A DNA stretch of 59,711 nucleotides from a bacterium (GCA_028821265.1 JAPPGU010000061.1:1-59711); one strand, 5' to 3'. Shown: positions 41,400-50,723, counted from the stretch's first letter. Translations and numbers: made by a program. Notes: generated by a model from the sequence alone, not told the origin.

Positions 41400-41478
41400 A
41401 GCCCTCCGGACACCCAATGGATTGTCCCTACTCCGCCCGCAGTCCCTTAGGTAAGAAAGCATCGGAGGGCTGGCAATG
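41393..41478 (+). promoter_or_regulatory. 16-bp stem sequestering the rsmH ribosome binding site
   Basis: CATTGCCAGCCCTCCG (41393-41408) and CGGAGGGCTGGCAATG (41463-41478) are perfectly complementary over 16 bp with 54 bases between. The right arm contains the rsmH Shine-Dalgarno GGAGGG and the ATG start itself, so both are fully buried. The position equals that of the mraW RNA motif described in actinobacteria, but its recalled loop sequence CUUCCCC is absent here. It looks like a translational switch for rsmH and the genes coupled to it. Confidence 0.75.
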
Positions 41479-42411
41479 GGTCAGGAACCAGGAAAGAAGC
41501 CGGTGAGCGGTAGGCCGTTCCATGTACCCGTGATGCTGGAGGAGGTTGTGAGCTTGTTCTCGCCCATAAAGGATGGGGTGATCGTCGATGCGACCCTCGG
41601 CGGAGGAGGTCACACGGCTGCTCTTCTCGCCAGGCTCGACGACTCGGTCAGCATTCTCGGCATCGATCGCGATCCTGCCGCCGTCGACCGCATGTTTGAG
41701 CACGGCCGGCTCAGGCTCGTAGTGGGCAACTTCGGACAACTGGACCGGATCCTGGCGAGCCAGGGTCTGGACGAGATAGCCGGAGTCCTGCTCGATCTCG
41801 GTGTCTCGAGCCATCAACTCGACGAGGGCAGGCGTGGCTTCTCGTACCGCCATGAGGGTCCGCTCGACATGCGAATGGGTCCGGATGCCGCTCGCACAGC
41901 CCATGAGATCGTCAACCAGGCCTCTCCGGCCGAGCTCGGGAGGATCATCCGCTCGCTGGGAGAGGAGCGTTTCGCCAGGCGTATCGCCGGAGCGATCGTC
42001 GCGCATCGGCCCATCGAGACGACCGCCCGGCTGGCGGAGGTGGTCCGGCGGGCCATCCCCGCGGCCACCCGGCGATCGGGCGGGCATCCGGCGCGCCGGA
42101 CCTTCCAGGCGGTGCGGATGGCCGTGAACGAGGAGTTGGGCGCACTGTCAGCAGGGCTGGACTCCGGTATCGAAGCACTCCGCCCGGGGGGTAGATGCGT
42201 GGCGATTGCCTATCACTCGCTCGAGGATCGGATCGTCAAGCGCCGGTTCCGGCGGGGGGAGGGCCGGGAACCCGGCCCGGTGCTTCCTGTCGCCCCGCCG
42301 GTCGAGTTGACGGCTCTAGCGCGCCGAGCCGTCAAGCCCGGTGAGGCAGAGGTGCTCCGCAATCCGAGGGCCCGGAGCGCCCGTCTCCGCGCTGTGGAGA
42401 AGGTGGCGTGA
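41476..42411 (+). CDS. rsmH: 16S rRNA (cytosine1402-N4)-methyltransferase
   Basis: A 311-residue SAM-dependent methyltransferase (formerly mraW) that modifies the ribosomal P-site region. The N-terminal FHVPVMLEEVV and VDATLGGGGHTAALL form the SAM site. LLDLGVSSHQLDEGRRGFSY and the C-terminal IAYHSLEDRIVKR are signature segments. GGAGGG stands six bases before the ATG but lies in a perfect inverted repeat. It overlaps the ftsL gene by four bases (GTGA). Confidence 0.95.
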   Translation: MGQEPGKKPVSGRPFHVPVMLEEVVSLFSPIKDGVIVDATLGGGGHTAALLARLDDSVSILGIDRDPAAVDRMFEHGRLRLVVGNFGQLDRILASQGLDEIAGVLLDLGVSSHQLDEGRRGFSYRHEGPLDMRMGPDAARTAHEIVNQASPAELGRIIRSLGEERFARRIAGAIVAHRPIETTARLAEVVRRAIPAATRRSGGHPARRTFQAVRMAVNEELGALSAGLDSGIEALRPGGRCVAIAYHSLEDRIVKRRFRRGEGREPGPVLPVAPPVELTALARRAVKPGEAEVLRNPRARSARLRAVEKVA

Positions 42412-42797
42412 CCGCACGCCGGCATCCGGTCGCCGCACCCGCTCCGGCGGGTCTCCGGGTCCTGTCCGGGGGAGGAGCGACGTGGTGGCGCCCGCTCACC
42501 TGGGTGATCTACACGGTGGTGGCGGTGGCGGCGTTCCTGGCGTTCATCTTCCTGCGGACCGCGGTCGACGAGGTGATGTACGACATCAGCAATACGCAGG
42601 CGCAGATACAGGTGGAGCTGGAACGTAAGGCGCACCTGGAGGAGGAGAAGAGAGCGCTCCAGTCTCCGTGGGAGATCGTGCCGATCGCAGAGAGAATGCT
42701 CGGAATGGTGCTGCCCGAAGACGTGATCCCGGTGTCCGCGGCAGAGACTGCTCCGATCGAAGACAGCGGAGGCTCGACCCGGATCGGCGAAGGCTGA
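42408..42797 (+). CDS. ftsL: FtsL-like cell division protein
   Basis: A 129-residue bitopic protein. A Pro/Ala-rich cytoplasmic N-terminus is followed by one transmembrane helix (about residues 29-50) and a short coiled coil (AVDEVMYDISNTQAQIQVEL to about residue 85). The proline-rich end is extracytoplasmic. The position between rsmH and ftsI identifies FtsL, which bridges FtsQ and DivIC and activates FtsWI; the sequence alone is only weakly conserved. Its GTG overlaps the rsmH stop. Confidence 0.8.
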   Translation: MTARRHPVAAPAPAGLRVLSGGGATWWRPLTWVIYTVVAVAAFLAFIFLRTAVDEVMYDISNTQAQIQVELERKAHLEEEKRALQSPWEIVPIAERMLGMVLPEDVIPVSAAETAPIEDSGGSTRIGEG

Positions 42798-42801
42798 GCC
42801 G

Positions 42802-44556
42802 ATGGCGACCAACAAGCCGCGGAGGCTCGTCAAGCAGTCGACCGACGTGCGCTTGTTGTCGATAGCTCTCATCTTCGTCGGTTGCTGGGTGTTCATCGGC
42901 TACCAGCTGTACCAGGTTCAAGTCGTGGACGCGGCCGTGTACCGGGAGGCTGCCGACCGGCAACTCATCCGGGTCGAGGAGACCGCGGCGGTACGGGGCA
43001 CCATCTTCGACCGGCAGAATCGGGAGCTGGCCATCACTTCCCAGTCCCGCTCCATCTATGCGGACCCGCGCCAGATCGACGACCCGGCGGGCACGGCCTC
43101 CGTATTGAGCAAGCTTCTCGACATCGACATCCACGCGCTCCGGGACAAGCTGTACTCGGACACCACCTTCCAGTTCCTCGCCCGCCAGGTCGATACCGAC
43201 ACCGCAGCCCAGGTGGAGGATCTCGAGCTCCCGGGGATCCACCTCCTGCCCGAGCCCAAGCGGGTATACCCCTACGGACCGCTCGCTGCCCATGTGGTGG
43301 GGTTCGTCAACATAGACTCGGAGGGCATCGAGGGTGTCGAAGCCGAGTACGACGACCTGCTGACGGGCATTCCCGGACGGGTGCTCGCCGAACGGGCGGC
43401 GAGAGGGCAGCTGATCCCGCAGGGCCGTACCGAGATAGAGCCCGCCGTGGCGGGCGCCGACCTGGTTCTGGCGATCGACCGGGAGATCCAGTTCATGGCC
43501 TACCGGGAGTGCGTGGAGACGTTGGCGGTTGCCCAGGCCGAGCGGTGTATCGCAGTGGCCATGGACCCCGCCACCTTCGAGGTGCTGGCCATGGCGGTGG
43601 CGCCGGCGTTCGACCCCACCACCAGGACCCAGGACGATATCGAGTCGGGCCGGCTCGTCAACATGGCCATCCGTTCCGTCTACGAGCCCGGCTCCACCCA
43701 GAAGGCGGTGACGGTGGCGGCCGCCCTCAATGAGGGAGTGGTGGCCTGGGACACCCAGTACCTGGTGCAGGATGAGTTCGAGGTGGTCGAGGGCACCTGT
43801 GACGGCGATGGTGAGCAGGAGTTCGGCTGCTACCGGGATTTCAGCCCCCATGAACCGATGGTGATGACGGTCAGGGACTGCGTCCGCCTGTCCTCGAACG
43901 TATGCATGGTGAAGATCGGCCGTGATCTCGGCGTGGACAACCTGCGGTCGTACCTGGAGGCGTTCGGGTACGGACAGGTCACAGGCATCGACTACCCGGG
44001 CGAAGCCGGTGGAGCCGTCAACCTCCCGCACGGCTGCCCGACCTGCCCGGCGTCCGCCTCCATCGGGTATTCGCTCTCGGTCACCGCCCTGCAGATGGCC
44101 TCGGTCTACAGCACCATCGCCAACGGGGGCGTACGCCTGGGACCCCGCCTGATGATCGGTTGGGCGGATGGAGACGGCCTGCAGGAGACCGAGCCGGCAC
44201 CCGGGACCAGGGTGATAACGGAGGACACGGCCCGGACGGTGCGCCTCCTGCTCAAGTCCGTGGTGGACAGCGGCACCGGTACCAATGCGGCCGTGCCCGG
44301 GTACACGGTGGCCGGGAAGACCGGTACCACGCGGAGGTTCGACTTCGACGTCGGGGCGTATACCGCCGACTACGTCTCCAGCTTCGTTGGGATGGCGCCG
44401 GTCGACGACCCGCGCCTGGTGATAGTGGTCGTGGTCGACTCGCCTCAAGTGGGTTCGACCGTTGCCGAACGGACCGGCGGCGCGGTGGCCGCTCCGGCCT
44501 TCTCCCGGATCATGGAGGCGTCTCTCCACCAGATGGGAGTGCGACCGGATGCCTGA
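42802..44556 (+). CDS. ftsI: Division-specific penicillin-binding protein (class B transpeptidase)
   Basis: A 584-residue septal transpeptidase. One N-terminal membrane helix spans about 17-40, the PBP dimerisation domain has RGTIFDRQNRELA, and the transpeptidase domain starts near 225. The nucleophile is Ser298 with Lys301 (EPGSTQK), SSN is at 364-366 and KTG at 506-508. Nine cysteines are present (28, 237, 249, 333, 343, 360, 368, 412, 415), most of them exported; Cys333-Cys343 and Cys412-Cys415 look like disulfide pairs. It follows ftsL after four bases and overlaps murE. Confidence 0.93.
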   Translation: MATNKPRRLVKQSTDVRLLSIALIFVGCWVFIGYQLYQVQVVDAAVYREAADRQLIRVEETAAVRGTIFDRQNRELAITSQSRSIYADPRQIDDPAGTASVLSKLLDIDIHALRDKLYSDTTFQFLARQVDTDTAAQVEDLELPGIHLLPEPKRVYPYGPLAAHVVGFVNIDSEGIEGVEAEYDDLLTGIPGRVLAERAARGQLIPQGRTEIEPAVAGADLVLAIDREIQFMAYRECVETLAVAQAERCIAVAMDPATFEVLAMAVAPAFDPTTRTQDDIESGRLVNMAIRSVYEPGSTQKAVTVAAALNEGVVAWDTQYLVQDEFEVVEGTCDGDGEQEFGCYRDFSPHEPMVMTVRDCVRLSSNVCMVKIGRDLGVDNLRSYLEAFGYGQVTGIDYPGEAGGAVNLPHGCPTCPASASIGYSLSVTALQMASVYSTIANGGVRLGPRLMIGWADGDGLQETEPAPGTRVITEDTARTVRLLLKSVVDSGTGTNAAVPGYTVAGKTGTTRRFDFDVGAYTADYVSSFVGMAPVDDPRLVIVVVVDSPQVGSTVAERTGGAVAAPAFSRIMEASLHQMGVRPDA

Positions 44557-46009
44557 TGACCGGCTCACGCTTGCCGACCTGGCAGCCCGCATCGGCGGTG
44601 ACCTGAGGGGCGACCGATCGATCCTGATCGATGACGTGACCCACGACAGCCGCAGGGCCGGCCCCGGGTTCCTGTTCGTGGCGGTCCCCGGCCGGGTCGT
44701 GGACGGGCACCGATTCGTGGAGGATGCAACCCGGCGGGGAGCGGCCGCCGCCCTGGTGCAGGATTGGATACCGCCGGTCGCGATTCCCCAGATCCGCGTC
44801 CCCGATACCCGCCGGGTGCTCGGCGTGGCCGCCTCCATGGTGCATGGTGAGCCCTCCCGCGGCTTGGAGATCATCGGCGTGACCGGCACCAACGGCAAGA
44901 CCACGGTTACGGTGATGCTGGAGGCGATCGCCCGCGCCGCGGGTCGATCGTTCGGGAGGATAGGAACGCTGGGGGTTACGGTGGAGGGGGTCGACGAGGT
45001 CCTCTCGCACACGACACCGGAGGGCGCCGACTTGCAACGTCTCTTTCGAAGAATGGTGAACAGCGGGGTCTCCACGGTGGCGATGGAGGTGTCCTCGCAT
45101 GCCCTGGCCCTCAGCCGGGTCGAGGGGACCATTTTCAGGGTTGCCGCGTTCACAAACCTGTCCCAGGACCATCTCGACTTCCACGGAGACATGGAGGACT
45201 ACTACCGGGCCAAAGCCCGCCTGTTCGACGGGCGCGCCGCGGTTCACGTCATCGATGTGACCACCGCCGCCGGGCAGCGTCTGGCCGGCTCGGCTACCCG
45301 GCCCGTGGTCACGGTCGGCCGCGGGCCCGGCCACGATGTGTCGATCAACTCTCCTGACCCGGACCTGTCCCGAGCCCGCTTCCGCTGCGGGATCGGAGGT
45401 CGGGAGGTGGCGCTGAAGGTGCGTCCCGGAGGTCTTCACAACATCCACAACGCGGCCCTGGCGGCGGCGTGCGCCCACCAGGTGGGTATCGGCTTCGGCC
45501 CTATCAGAGCAGGTCTTGCCGCCATGGCCGGCGTCAGGGGCCGGCTCGATCCGGTGGACATGGGTCAGCCCTTCCAGGTGCTGGTCGACTATGCCCACAG
45601 CCCCGAGGCGGTCGAGTCCGTGGTACGAACCGCCCGCGCCCACAGCAGCGGTTCGGTGATCGTGGTGGTCGGGGGCGCCGGAGATCGGGACGCCACGAAG
45701 CGCCCCCTGCTGGGCGCGGCTGCGGCCCGGGCCGACCTGGCCGTGATCACCTCCGACAATCCTCGTAGCGAGGATCCTGCCTCGCTGGTCGAGCAGGTGG
45801 TGGCGGGAACCCGGGACGGTCGGGCCCGCGTGCTGGCGGAGGTGGACCGGCACGTGGCCATCCGGCTGGCGATCGACCATGCCTCTCCCGGCGACGTGGT
45901 GCTGATCCTGGGTAAGGGCCACGAGACGTACCAGGACTTCGGTGCGCGGGTGGTTCCGTTCGATGACCGGGAAGTCGCTGCTTCCTGGCTAGCGGTCCGG
46001 TCGGGATAG
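44549..46009 (+). CDS. murE: UDP-MurNAc-tripeptide synthetase, meso-DAP type
   Basis: A 486-residue Mur ligase that adds the third stem residue. The ATP loop GVTGTNGKTT is at about 110-119, and DNPR at 403-406 is the motif that selects meso-diaminopimelate over lysine. The Mg-carbamylated Lys region follows in DYYRAKARLF. The ATG at 44549 overlaps the ftsI end by eight bases. It is followed directly by mraY; the expected murF is missing between them. Confidence 0.94.
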   Translation: MPDDRLTLADLAARIGGDLRGDRSILIDDVTHDSRRAGPGFLFVAVPGRVVDGHRFVEDATRRGAAAALVQDWIPPVAIPQIRVPDTRRVLGVAASMVHGEPSRGLEIIGVTGTNGKTTVTVMLEAIARAAGRSFGRIGTLGVTVEGVDEVLSHTTPEGADLQRLFRRMVNSGVSTVAMEVSSHALALSRVEGTIFRVAAFTNLSQDHLDFHGDMEDYYRAKARLFDGRAAVHVIDVTTAAGQRLAGSATRPVVTVGRGPGHDVSINSPDPDLSRARFRCGIGGREVALKVRPGGLHNIHNAALAAACAHQVGIGFGPIRAGLAAMAGVRGRLDPVDMGQPFQVLVDYAHSPEAVESVVRTARAHSSGSVIVVVGGAGDRDATKRPLLGAAAARADLAVITSDNPRSEDPASLVEQVVAGTRDGRARVLAEVDRHVAIRLAIDHASPGDVVLILGKGHETYQDFGARVVPFDDREVAASWLAVRSG

Positions 46010-46046
46010 CGGTCATGCTTGCGGACGGTCTCACGGGCGGCTTCCG

Positions 46047-47108
46047 ATGATCGCCATGCTCACCGCCGGCACGGTGGCCTTCGGGGTGGCCATCTTCGGC
46101 ACCGCCTACGCAATCCGCCTGTTCCGGGCGCTGAACATCGGCCAGTTCATCCAGCAGGAGCTGGAAGGCCACATGCACAAGTCGGGCACGCCCACGATGG
46201 GCGGCATCGTCATCATCGCCGCCATCCTGTGCGGCTATGCGGTGTCGCAGTTCCGGGTCCGGTTCGACGACCGGGGAGTCGATTTGGTCAATACCGGCTT
46301 CGAAACCTCCGGACTGCTCGTGATCGGCGCCATCGTCGGCATGGGCGTGGTCGGCTTCATCGACGACTACCAGAAGCTCTCCAGGTTCCGCAACAAGGGC
46401 CTCGGCATCACGGCCAAGCTGATAGGTCAGCTGGCGGTGGCCGGGCTGTTCACGTGGGGCGCGGTGGCGAGCGGCGCCTCCACCGCCCTCGCCTTCACCC
46501 GGCCCACGGCCCTCGACCTGGGAGCGGCGGCGTTCGCCATCTGGGTGCTCCTGCTGCTCACCGGCTTCTCGAACGCGGTCAACTTCACCGACGGCCTGGA
46601 CGGGCTGGCATCGGGATCGGTGGCCCTGGTGGCGGCCTCGTACATGATCATCGCATTCTGGATCTTCCGGCATCCCGAGATCTACAACGTGGAGGGAAGC
46701 CTGGGCCTGGCGACCGTGGCGTCCGCGATCATGGGCGCCTCCCTCGGCTTTCTCTGGTGGAACGCCTGTCCCGCCCGGATAATCATGGGGGATGTCGGCT
46801 CCCAGGCCCTGGGGGGCGGGGTCACGGCGATCGCGTTGCTGACCAACACGCACCTGCTTCTCGTGATCCTGGGCGGACTGTGGGTGATCGAAGCCCTGTC
46901 GGTGATCATCCAGGTGGCCGGTTTCCGATGGTTCGGAGGGAGGCGGGTATTCCGGATGGCGCCCATCCACCATCACTTCGAGATGAAGGAGTGGCCCGAG
47001 ACCACCATCATCACCCGCTTCTGGATCATCGCGGCCATCGGCGTGGCGCTCGGCCTGGGGATCTTCTACGGCGACTTCCTCGCCGTGGGCCAGGTGGGAG
47101 GTTCCTGA
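46047..47108 (+). CDS. mraY: Phospho-N-acetylmuramoyl-pentapeptide transferase
   Basis: A 353-residue integral membrane enzyme with about ten helices that makes lipid I from UDP-MurNAc-pentapeptide and undecaprenyl phosphate. Active-site motifs are GTPTMGGIVI, the Asp-rich GFIDDYQKL, NFTDGLDGLA, and the histidine motif APIHHHFEMKEW. The length is normal. It starts 37 bases after murE and its stop overlaps the murD ATG (TGATG). Confidence 0.95.
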   Translation: MIAMLTAGTVAFGVAIFGTAYAIRLFRALNIGQFIQQELEGHMHKSGTPTMGGIVIIAAILCGYAVSQFRVRFDDRGVDLVNTGFETSGLLVIGAIVGMGVVGFIDDYQKLSRFRNKGLGITAKLIGQLAVAGLFTWGAVASGASTALAFTRPTALDLGAAAFAIWVLLLLTGFSNAVNFTDGLDGLASGSVALVAASYMIIAFWIFRHPEIYNVEGSLGLATVASAIMGASLGFLWWNACPARIIMGDVGSQALGGGVTAIALLTNTHLLLVILGGLWVIEALSVIIQVAGFRWFGGRRVFRMAPIHHHFEMKEWPETTIITRFWIIAAIGVALGLGIFYGDFLAVGQVGGS

Positions 47109-48457
47109 TGCACACCCTGGTGCTGGGTGCGGGCATCTCGGGGCAGGCCGCGTCGCGGCTACTGACCCGACTGGGGATGGAGCACCGCATCTACGACCGG
47201 AGCGCCGACGCTCTCGATGGCGTTCCTTCTGGGGTGGAGACAGCCGCCGGGGAGTGGGACCCCTCCATGCTGGCGGGTGTCTCGCTGGTGGTGGCCAGCC
47301 CCGGCTTCATGCCCCATCTGCCGCCGCTGACGGATGTCCGCGCGGCGGGAATACCCATCTGGAGCGAGGTCGAGCTGGCCGTCCGGCATCTCGACTGCCC
47401 GGTGATCGCCATTACGGGCACCAACGGCAAGACGACCGTCTGCCGCCAGACCACGGAGATGCTCCAGGAGTCGGGCATCAGGGCGGTGGCGGCCGGCAAC
47501 ATCGGGGTACCGATCAGCGATGTCCGGCCGGGAACCTGCGAGGTGGTGGTCCTCGAGATATCCAGCTTCCAGCTCGAGTACACCTACTCGCTGGCGCCAC
47601 GGGTAGCGGTGTTCATGAACGTCGCGGACGACCACGTGGACTGGCATCGGTCGCTGATCGCGTACCGGCTGGCCAAGGGCCGAATCTCCCGCCATCTTTC
47701 CGACGGGGACCTACTGGTCTACGACATAGGGGACCCGGGCGCGGTCGCCCATGCGCTCGGGGCTCCGGGCGGCCAGGCGCCGGTGACCGGCGCCGAAGCG
47801 GGCCCGGGCCCGGAGGGACCGTTCGGGTTCGCGGCCGGCGGCCTGATGCTTCCCGGCGGGATGGCGCCGATCGGGGAAATGCCGGACCTCGACTACTCCT
47901 TCCGGGTGAACCTGGCGGCCTCGGCCGTGGCCGCCGTGGAACTGGGCGCCGATCCGGCGGCGGCGGCCAGGGTGGCGTCCCGCTTCCGGCACCGCCACCA
48001 CCGGCGGACCGTGGTGGGCTCGCTCGGCGACGTGACGTGGGTGGACGACTCCAAGGCCACCAACCCGCATGCCGCGATGGCGGCCATCCGCTCCTATCCG
48101 TCCGTGGTGCTCATCGCGGGCGGAGTGCGGAAGGGCCTGGATCTCTCCCCGCTCGTCCGGGCGCCCAACGTCCGCTACATGGTGGCGATGGGGGAGTGCG
48201 GTCCCGACCTGGTGGAGATGGCCGCGGATCTGCCGACCGCGCTGGCCGGATCCATGGAGGAGGCGGTACGGATGGCCTCCGACCAAGCCCGGGCCGGGGA
48301 TACCGTCCTGCTCTCGCCGGGCACCACCGGATTCGACATGTTCACCTGCTACGAGCACCGGGGGAACGTCTTCATCCAGCACGTCGACGAGTACCTGGGT
48401 CGGGTCCGGGCCGGTCGGGACCCGAGGGCGCCCGCATCCGCGGCGGCAGCTGAATGA
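47108..48457 (+). CDS. murD: UDP-MurNAc-L-alanine:D-glutamate ligase
   Basis: A 449-residue Mur ligase adding D-Glu. The N-terminal VLGAGISGQAAS is the UDP-binding Rossmann turn, the ATP loop AITGTNGKTT is at about 101-110 and VLEISSFQLEYT is the MurD signature. HRRTVVGSLGDVTWVDDSKA and NPHA follow. It is coupled to mraY and overlaps ftsW by four bases. Confidence 0.94.
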   Translation: MHTLVLGAGISGQAASRLLTRLGMEHRIYDRSADALDGVPSGVETAAGEWDPSMLAGVSLVVASPGFMPHLPPLTDVRAAGIPIWSEVELAVRHLDCPVIAITGTNGKTTVCRQTTEMLQESGIRAVAAGNIGVPISDVRPGTCEVVVLEISSFQLEYTYSLAPRVAVFMNVADDHVDWHRSLIAYRLAKGRISRHLSDGDLLVYDIGDPGAVAHALGAPGGQAPVTGAEAGPGPEGPFGFAAGGLMLPGGMAPIGEMPDLDYSFRVNLAASAVAAVELGADPAAAARVASRFRHRHHRRTVVGSLGDVTWVDDSKATNPHAAMAAIRSYPSVVLIAGGVRKGLDLSPLVRAPNVRYMVAMGECGPDLVEMAADLPTALAGSMEEAVRMASDQARAGDTVLLSPGTTGFDMFTCYEHRGNVFIQHVDEYLGRVRAGRDPRAPASAAAAE

Positions 48458-49641
48458 GCAACCGCCTGTCGTCTATAGCGGACCTCCGCGTCTGGGCCCG
48501 CCGCCGGGACGAGATCGCTCTGTCTCGAACCAGGGTGGTGGTGTTCGTTCTGGTGCTGGCCGCCTGCCTGCTGGTGATCGGCCTGGGGGCCACTCTGTCG
48601 GCTTCCTCAGCCTCCGGGATTATCCAGGAGGCCGATCGGCTGGCGGTGTTCAAGAGGCAGCTGCAGTGGGTGGTCGTCGGTCTCTGCGCGATGGTGATCA
48701 TGGCCATGGTTCCCTACAACTGGTACCGCCGGATCGCGCCCTATGCCCTGGCCCTCTCCTTCGCCGGGCTGGTGGTGACCCTGATGGTCGGCGTGAGGAG
48801 AGGCGGCGCCAACCGGTGGCTGGAGTTCGGCGATCTGACCGTCCAGGTCTCCGAGTTCTCCAAGCTGGCCGTGATCGTGTTCCTGGCCGCCGTTCTCGCC
48901 CGGCGAAGAGATCGCCTCGACGAGGCGAGCCAGTGGATGGGTCCGATGGTGTTCGCGGTGGGCGGTACCTGTGCCCTGATCGTCTGGCAGCCCGACCTGG
49001 GGACCGCCATCATCGTGGCGGGCGCGGCCGGGGTCATGATGATCGCGGCCGGGGTGCCGTTCCGGTACATCGCCGGCATCGGAGCCACGGGACTGGCGGT
49101 GATCGGGTACGCCACGTACTCGCTCCAATACCGCCGCCAGCGATTCCTGTGCTTCCTGGACCCGCTGTCCGACCCGAGCGACGCCTGTTTCCAGATGATC
49201 CAGAGCCTCATCGCCCTCGGAAGCGGCCACTGGCTGGGTGTCGGGTTGGGCGCCTCCCGGTCCCGCTGGTCATACCTGCCCAATCCCTACACCGACTTCA
49301 TCTTCACCATCATCGGTGAGGAGACCGGTTTCATCGGGGCGACAGCCCTGCTGGTGGCCCTGGCCGGCCTGTCACTGGTCGGCGTCTGGGTGGCCTACCG
49401 GACCAGCGACATGTTCGCCCGACTCCTCGCCAGCGGCATCACCGCCTGGCTCGGGGTGCAGTCGCTGGTCAACGTGGGGGGTGCGGTGGGCGCCATTCCC
49501 GTCACCGGCCTGGCCCTGCCCCTGGTGTCGGTCGGCGGCAGCGCGATGCTGGTGGCCATGGCCGGGGTCGGGATCCTGGTGAACGTGGCGCGCAACGCCC
49601 CGCACGTACCCGATCCGGCGCCGGAGCGGCGGGTCCGGTGA
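48454..49641 (+). CDS. ftsW: Septal peptidoglycan glycosyltransferase FtsW
   Basis: A 395-residue SEDS-family protein with about ten membrane helices that polymerises lipid II with FtsI. Family motifs include VRRGGANRWLEFG, QPDLGTAIIV, the SEDS signature with NPYTDFIFTIIGEETGF, and LPLVSVGGSAML near the C-terminus. Its ATG overlaps murD by four bases and its stop overlaps murG (GTGA). RodA is the alternative, but dcw position favours FtsW. Confidence 0.93.
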   Translation: MSNRLSSIADLRVWARRRDEIALSRTRVVVFVLVLAACLLVIGLGATLSASSASGIIQEADRLAVFKRQLQWVVVGLCAMVIMAMVPYNWYRRIAPYALALSFAGLVVTLMVGVRRGGANRWLEFGDLTVQVSEFSKLAVIVFLAAVLARRRDRLDEASQWMGPMVFAVGGTCALIVWQPDLGTAIIVAGAAGVMMIAAGVPFRYIAGIGATGLAVIGYATYSLQYRRQRFLCFLDPLSDPSDACFQMIQSLIALGSGHWLGVGLGASRSRWSYLPNPYTDFIFTIIGEETGFIGATALLVALAGLSLVGVWVAYRTSDMFARLLASGITAWLGVQSLVNVGGAVGAIPVTGLALPLVSVGGSAMLVAMAGVGILVNVARNAPHVPDPAPERRVR

Positions 49642-50723
49642 GGTTCGCCATCGCCGCGGCAGGCACCGGTGGGCACATCTTTCCGGGTCTGGCGGTGGCG
49701 GAGCATCTGGTCGCCGCCGGGGTCGGCAGGGAGCACGTGCTGTTCATCGGAGGAGACCGGATGGAGGTGGACCTGGTCCCGAAGGAGGGCTACCCGCTGC
49801 TGCGGATACGGATACACGGCCTGGAGAGGCGCCTGTCGGCCCGCAACCTCCGCATCCCGCAGCTCGTGTGGAAGGCCACCCGGACGGTGGCGCGGGAACT
49901 CCGGAGGCGTGAGGTCGGTGCCGTGCTCTGCATGGGAAGCTACGTCACGGTGCCGGTCGCCATCGCCGCCCGTCAGGCCGGCGTGCCGCTGTACATACAC
50001 GAACAGAATGCCGGGGCCGGGCTGGCGAACCGCCTCGCCGGCCGCTGGGCAGACCGGTCCCTGGTCTCGTTTCCCGGTACCAGGGGGCTGGCCGGGGAGG
50101 TCGTCGGCTACCCGCTGAGGTCATCGCTCACCACGCTCGATAAGGCGGCGGTCCGGCCGCACGCGTTGGAGCGGTACCGGCTGGAGTCCGGTCCGGACAC
50201 GGTCGGGGTGATGGGAGGGAGCCTCGGCGCCGGCTCGATCAACGAGGCGGTCACCGCCCTGTCGGCGAGGTGGAAGGGCGCACCCATCCAGATCGTTCAC
50301 CTCGCGGGCGCCCGGAACCGGGCTCAGGTATCGACCGCCGGAGACTCGTCCTCGGTGACGAGGCGGGTGCTGGGCTTCGAGGACCGGATGGACCTCTTCT
50401 ACGGCGTCTCGGACGTGGTGATCGCCCGGGCCGGGGGAGGCGTGATGGAGGCGGCCGTCACCGGCACCCCCAGCGTCCTCGTACCCGGTTCGTTCGCCGG
50501 TCGCCACCAGCTCGCCAACGCCCGATCCATGGTCGAAGCCGGCGCCGCGGTGCTGGTGGACGATGCCGAGTTGGGTTCGGTGGGCGGGATTCTGGAGGAC
50601 TTGCTGGCCGACCCCGAGCGGCGTGACCGGATGCGCCGGGCCGCAATTGACGCAGCCAGGCCGGGTGCTGCTGCCACCATTGCCACCATGATGATGGATG
50701 GCGCGGATGTCGCGGCTCGATGA
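49638..50723 (+). CDS. murG: UDP-GlcNAc:lipid I N-acetylglucosaminyltransferase
   Basis: A 361-residue GT-B glycosyltransferase converting lipid I to lipid II on the cytoplasmic membrane face. G-loop motifs are AAGTGGHIFPGLAVA at the N-terminus and GGSLGAGSINEAV in the second domain; IARAGGGVMEAAVTG binds UDP-GlcNAc. The GTG start overlaps the ftsW stop. Its end overlaps the murC start by about 26 bases. Confidence 0.94.
   Translation: MRFAIAAAGTGGHIFPGLAVAEHLVAAGVGREHVLFIGGDRMEVDLVPKEGYPLLRIRIHGLERRLSARNLRIPQLVWKATRTVARELRRREVGAVLCMGSYVTVPVAIAARQAGVPLYIHEQNAGAGLANRLAGRWADRSLVSFPGTRGLAGEVVGYPLRSSLTTLDKAAVRPHALERYRLESGPDTVGVMGGSLGAGSINEAVTALSARWKGAPIQIVHLAGARNRAQVSTAGDSSSVTRRVLGFEDRMDLFYGVSDVVIARAGGGVMEAAVTGTPSVLVPGSFAGRHQLANARSMVEAGAAVLVDDAELGSVGGILEDLLADPERRDRMRRAAIDAARPGAAATIATMMMDGADVAAR

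Noticed and set aside
42586..45192. An 868-codon open frame on the minus strand antisense to ftsL, ftsI and murE
   Set aside because: Composition is low-complexity and the plus strand encodes well-conserved division proteins with all catalytic motifs.
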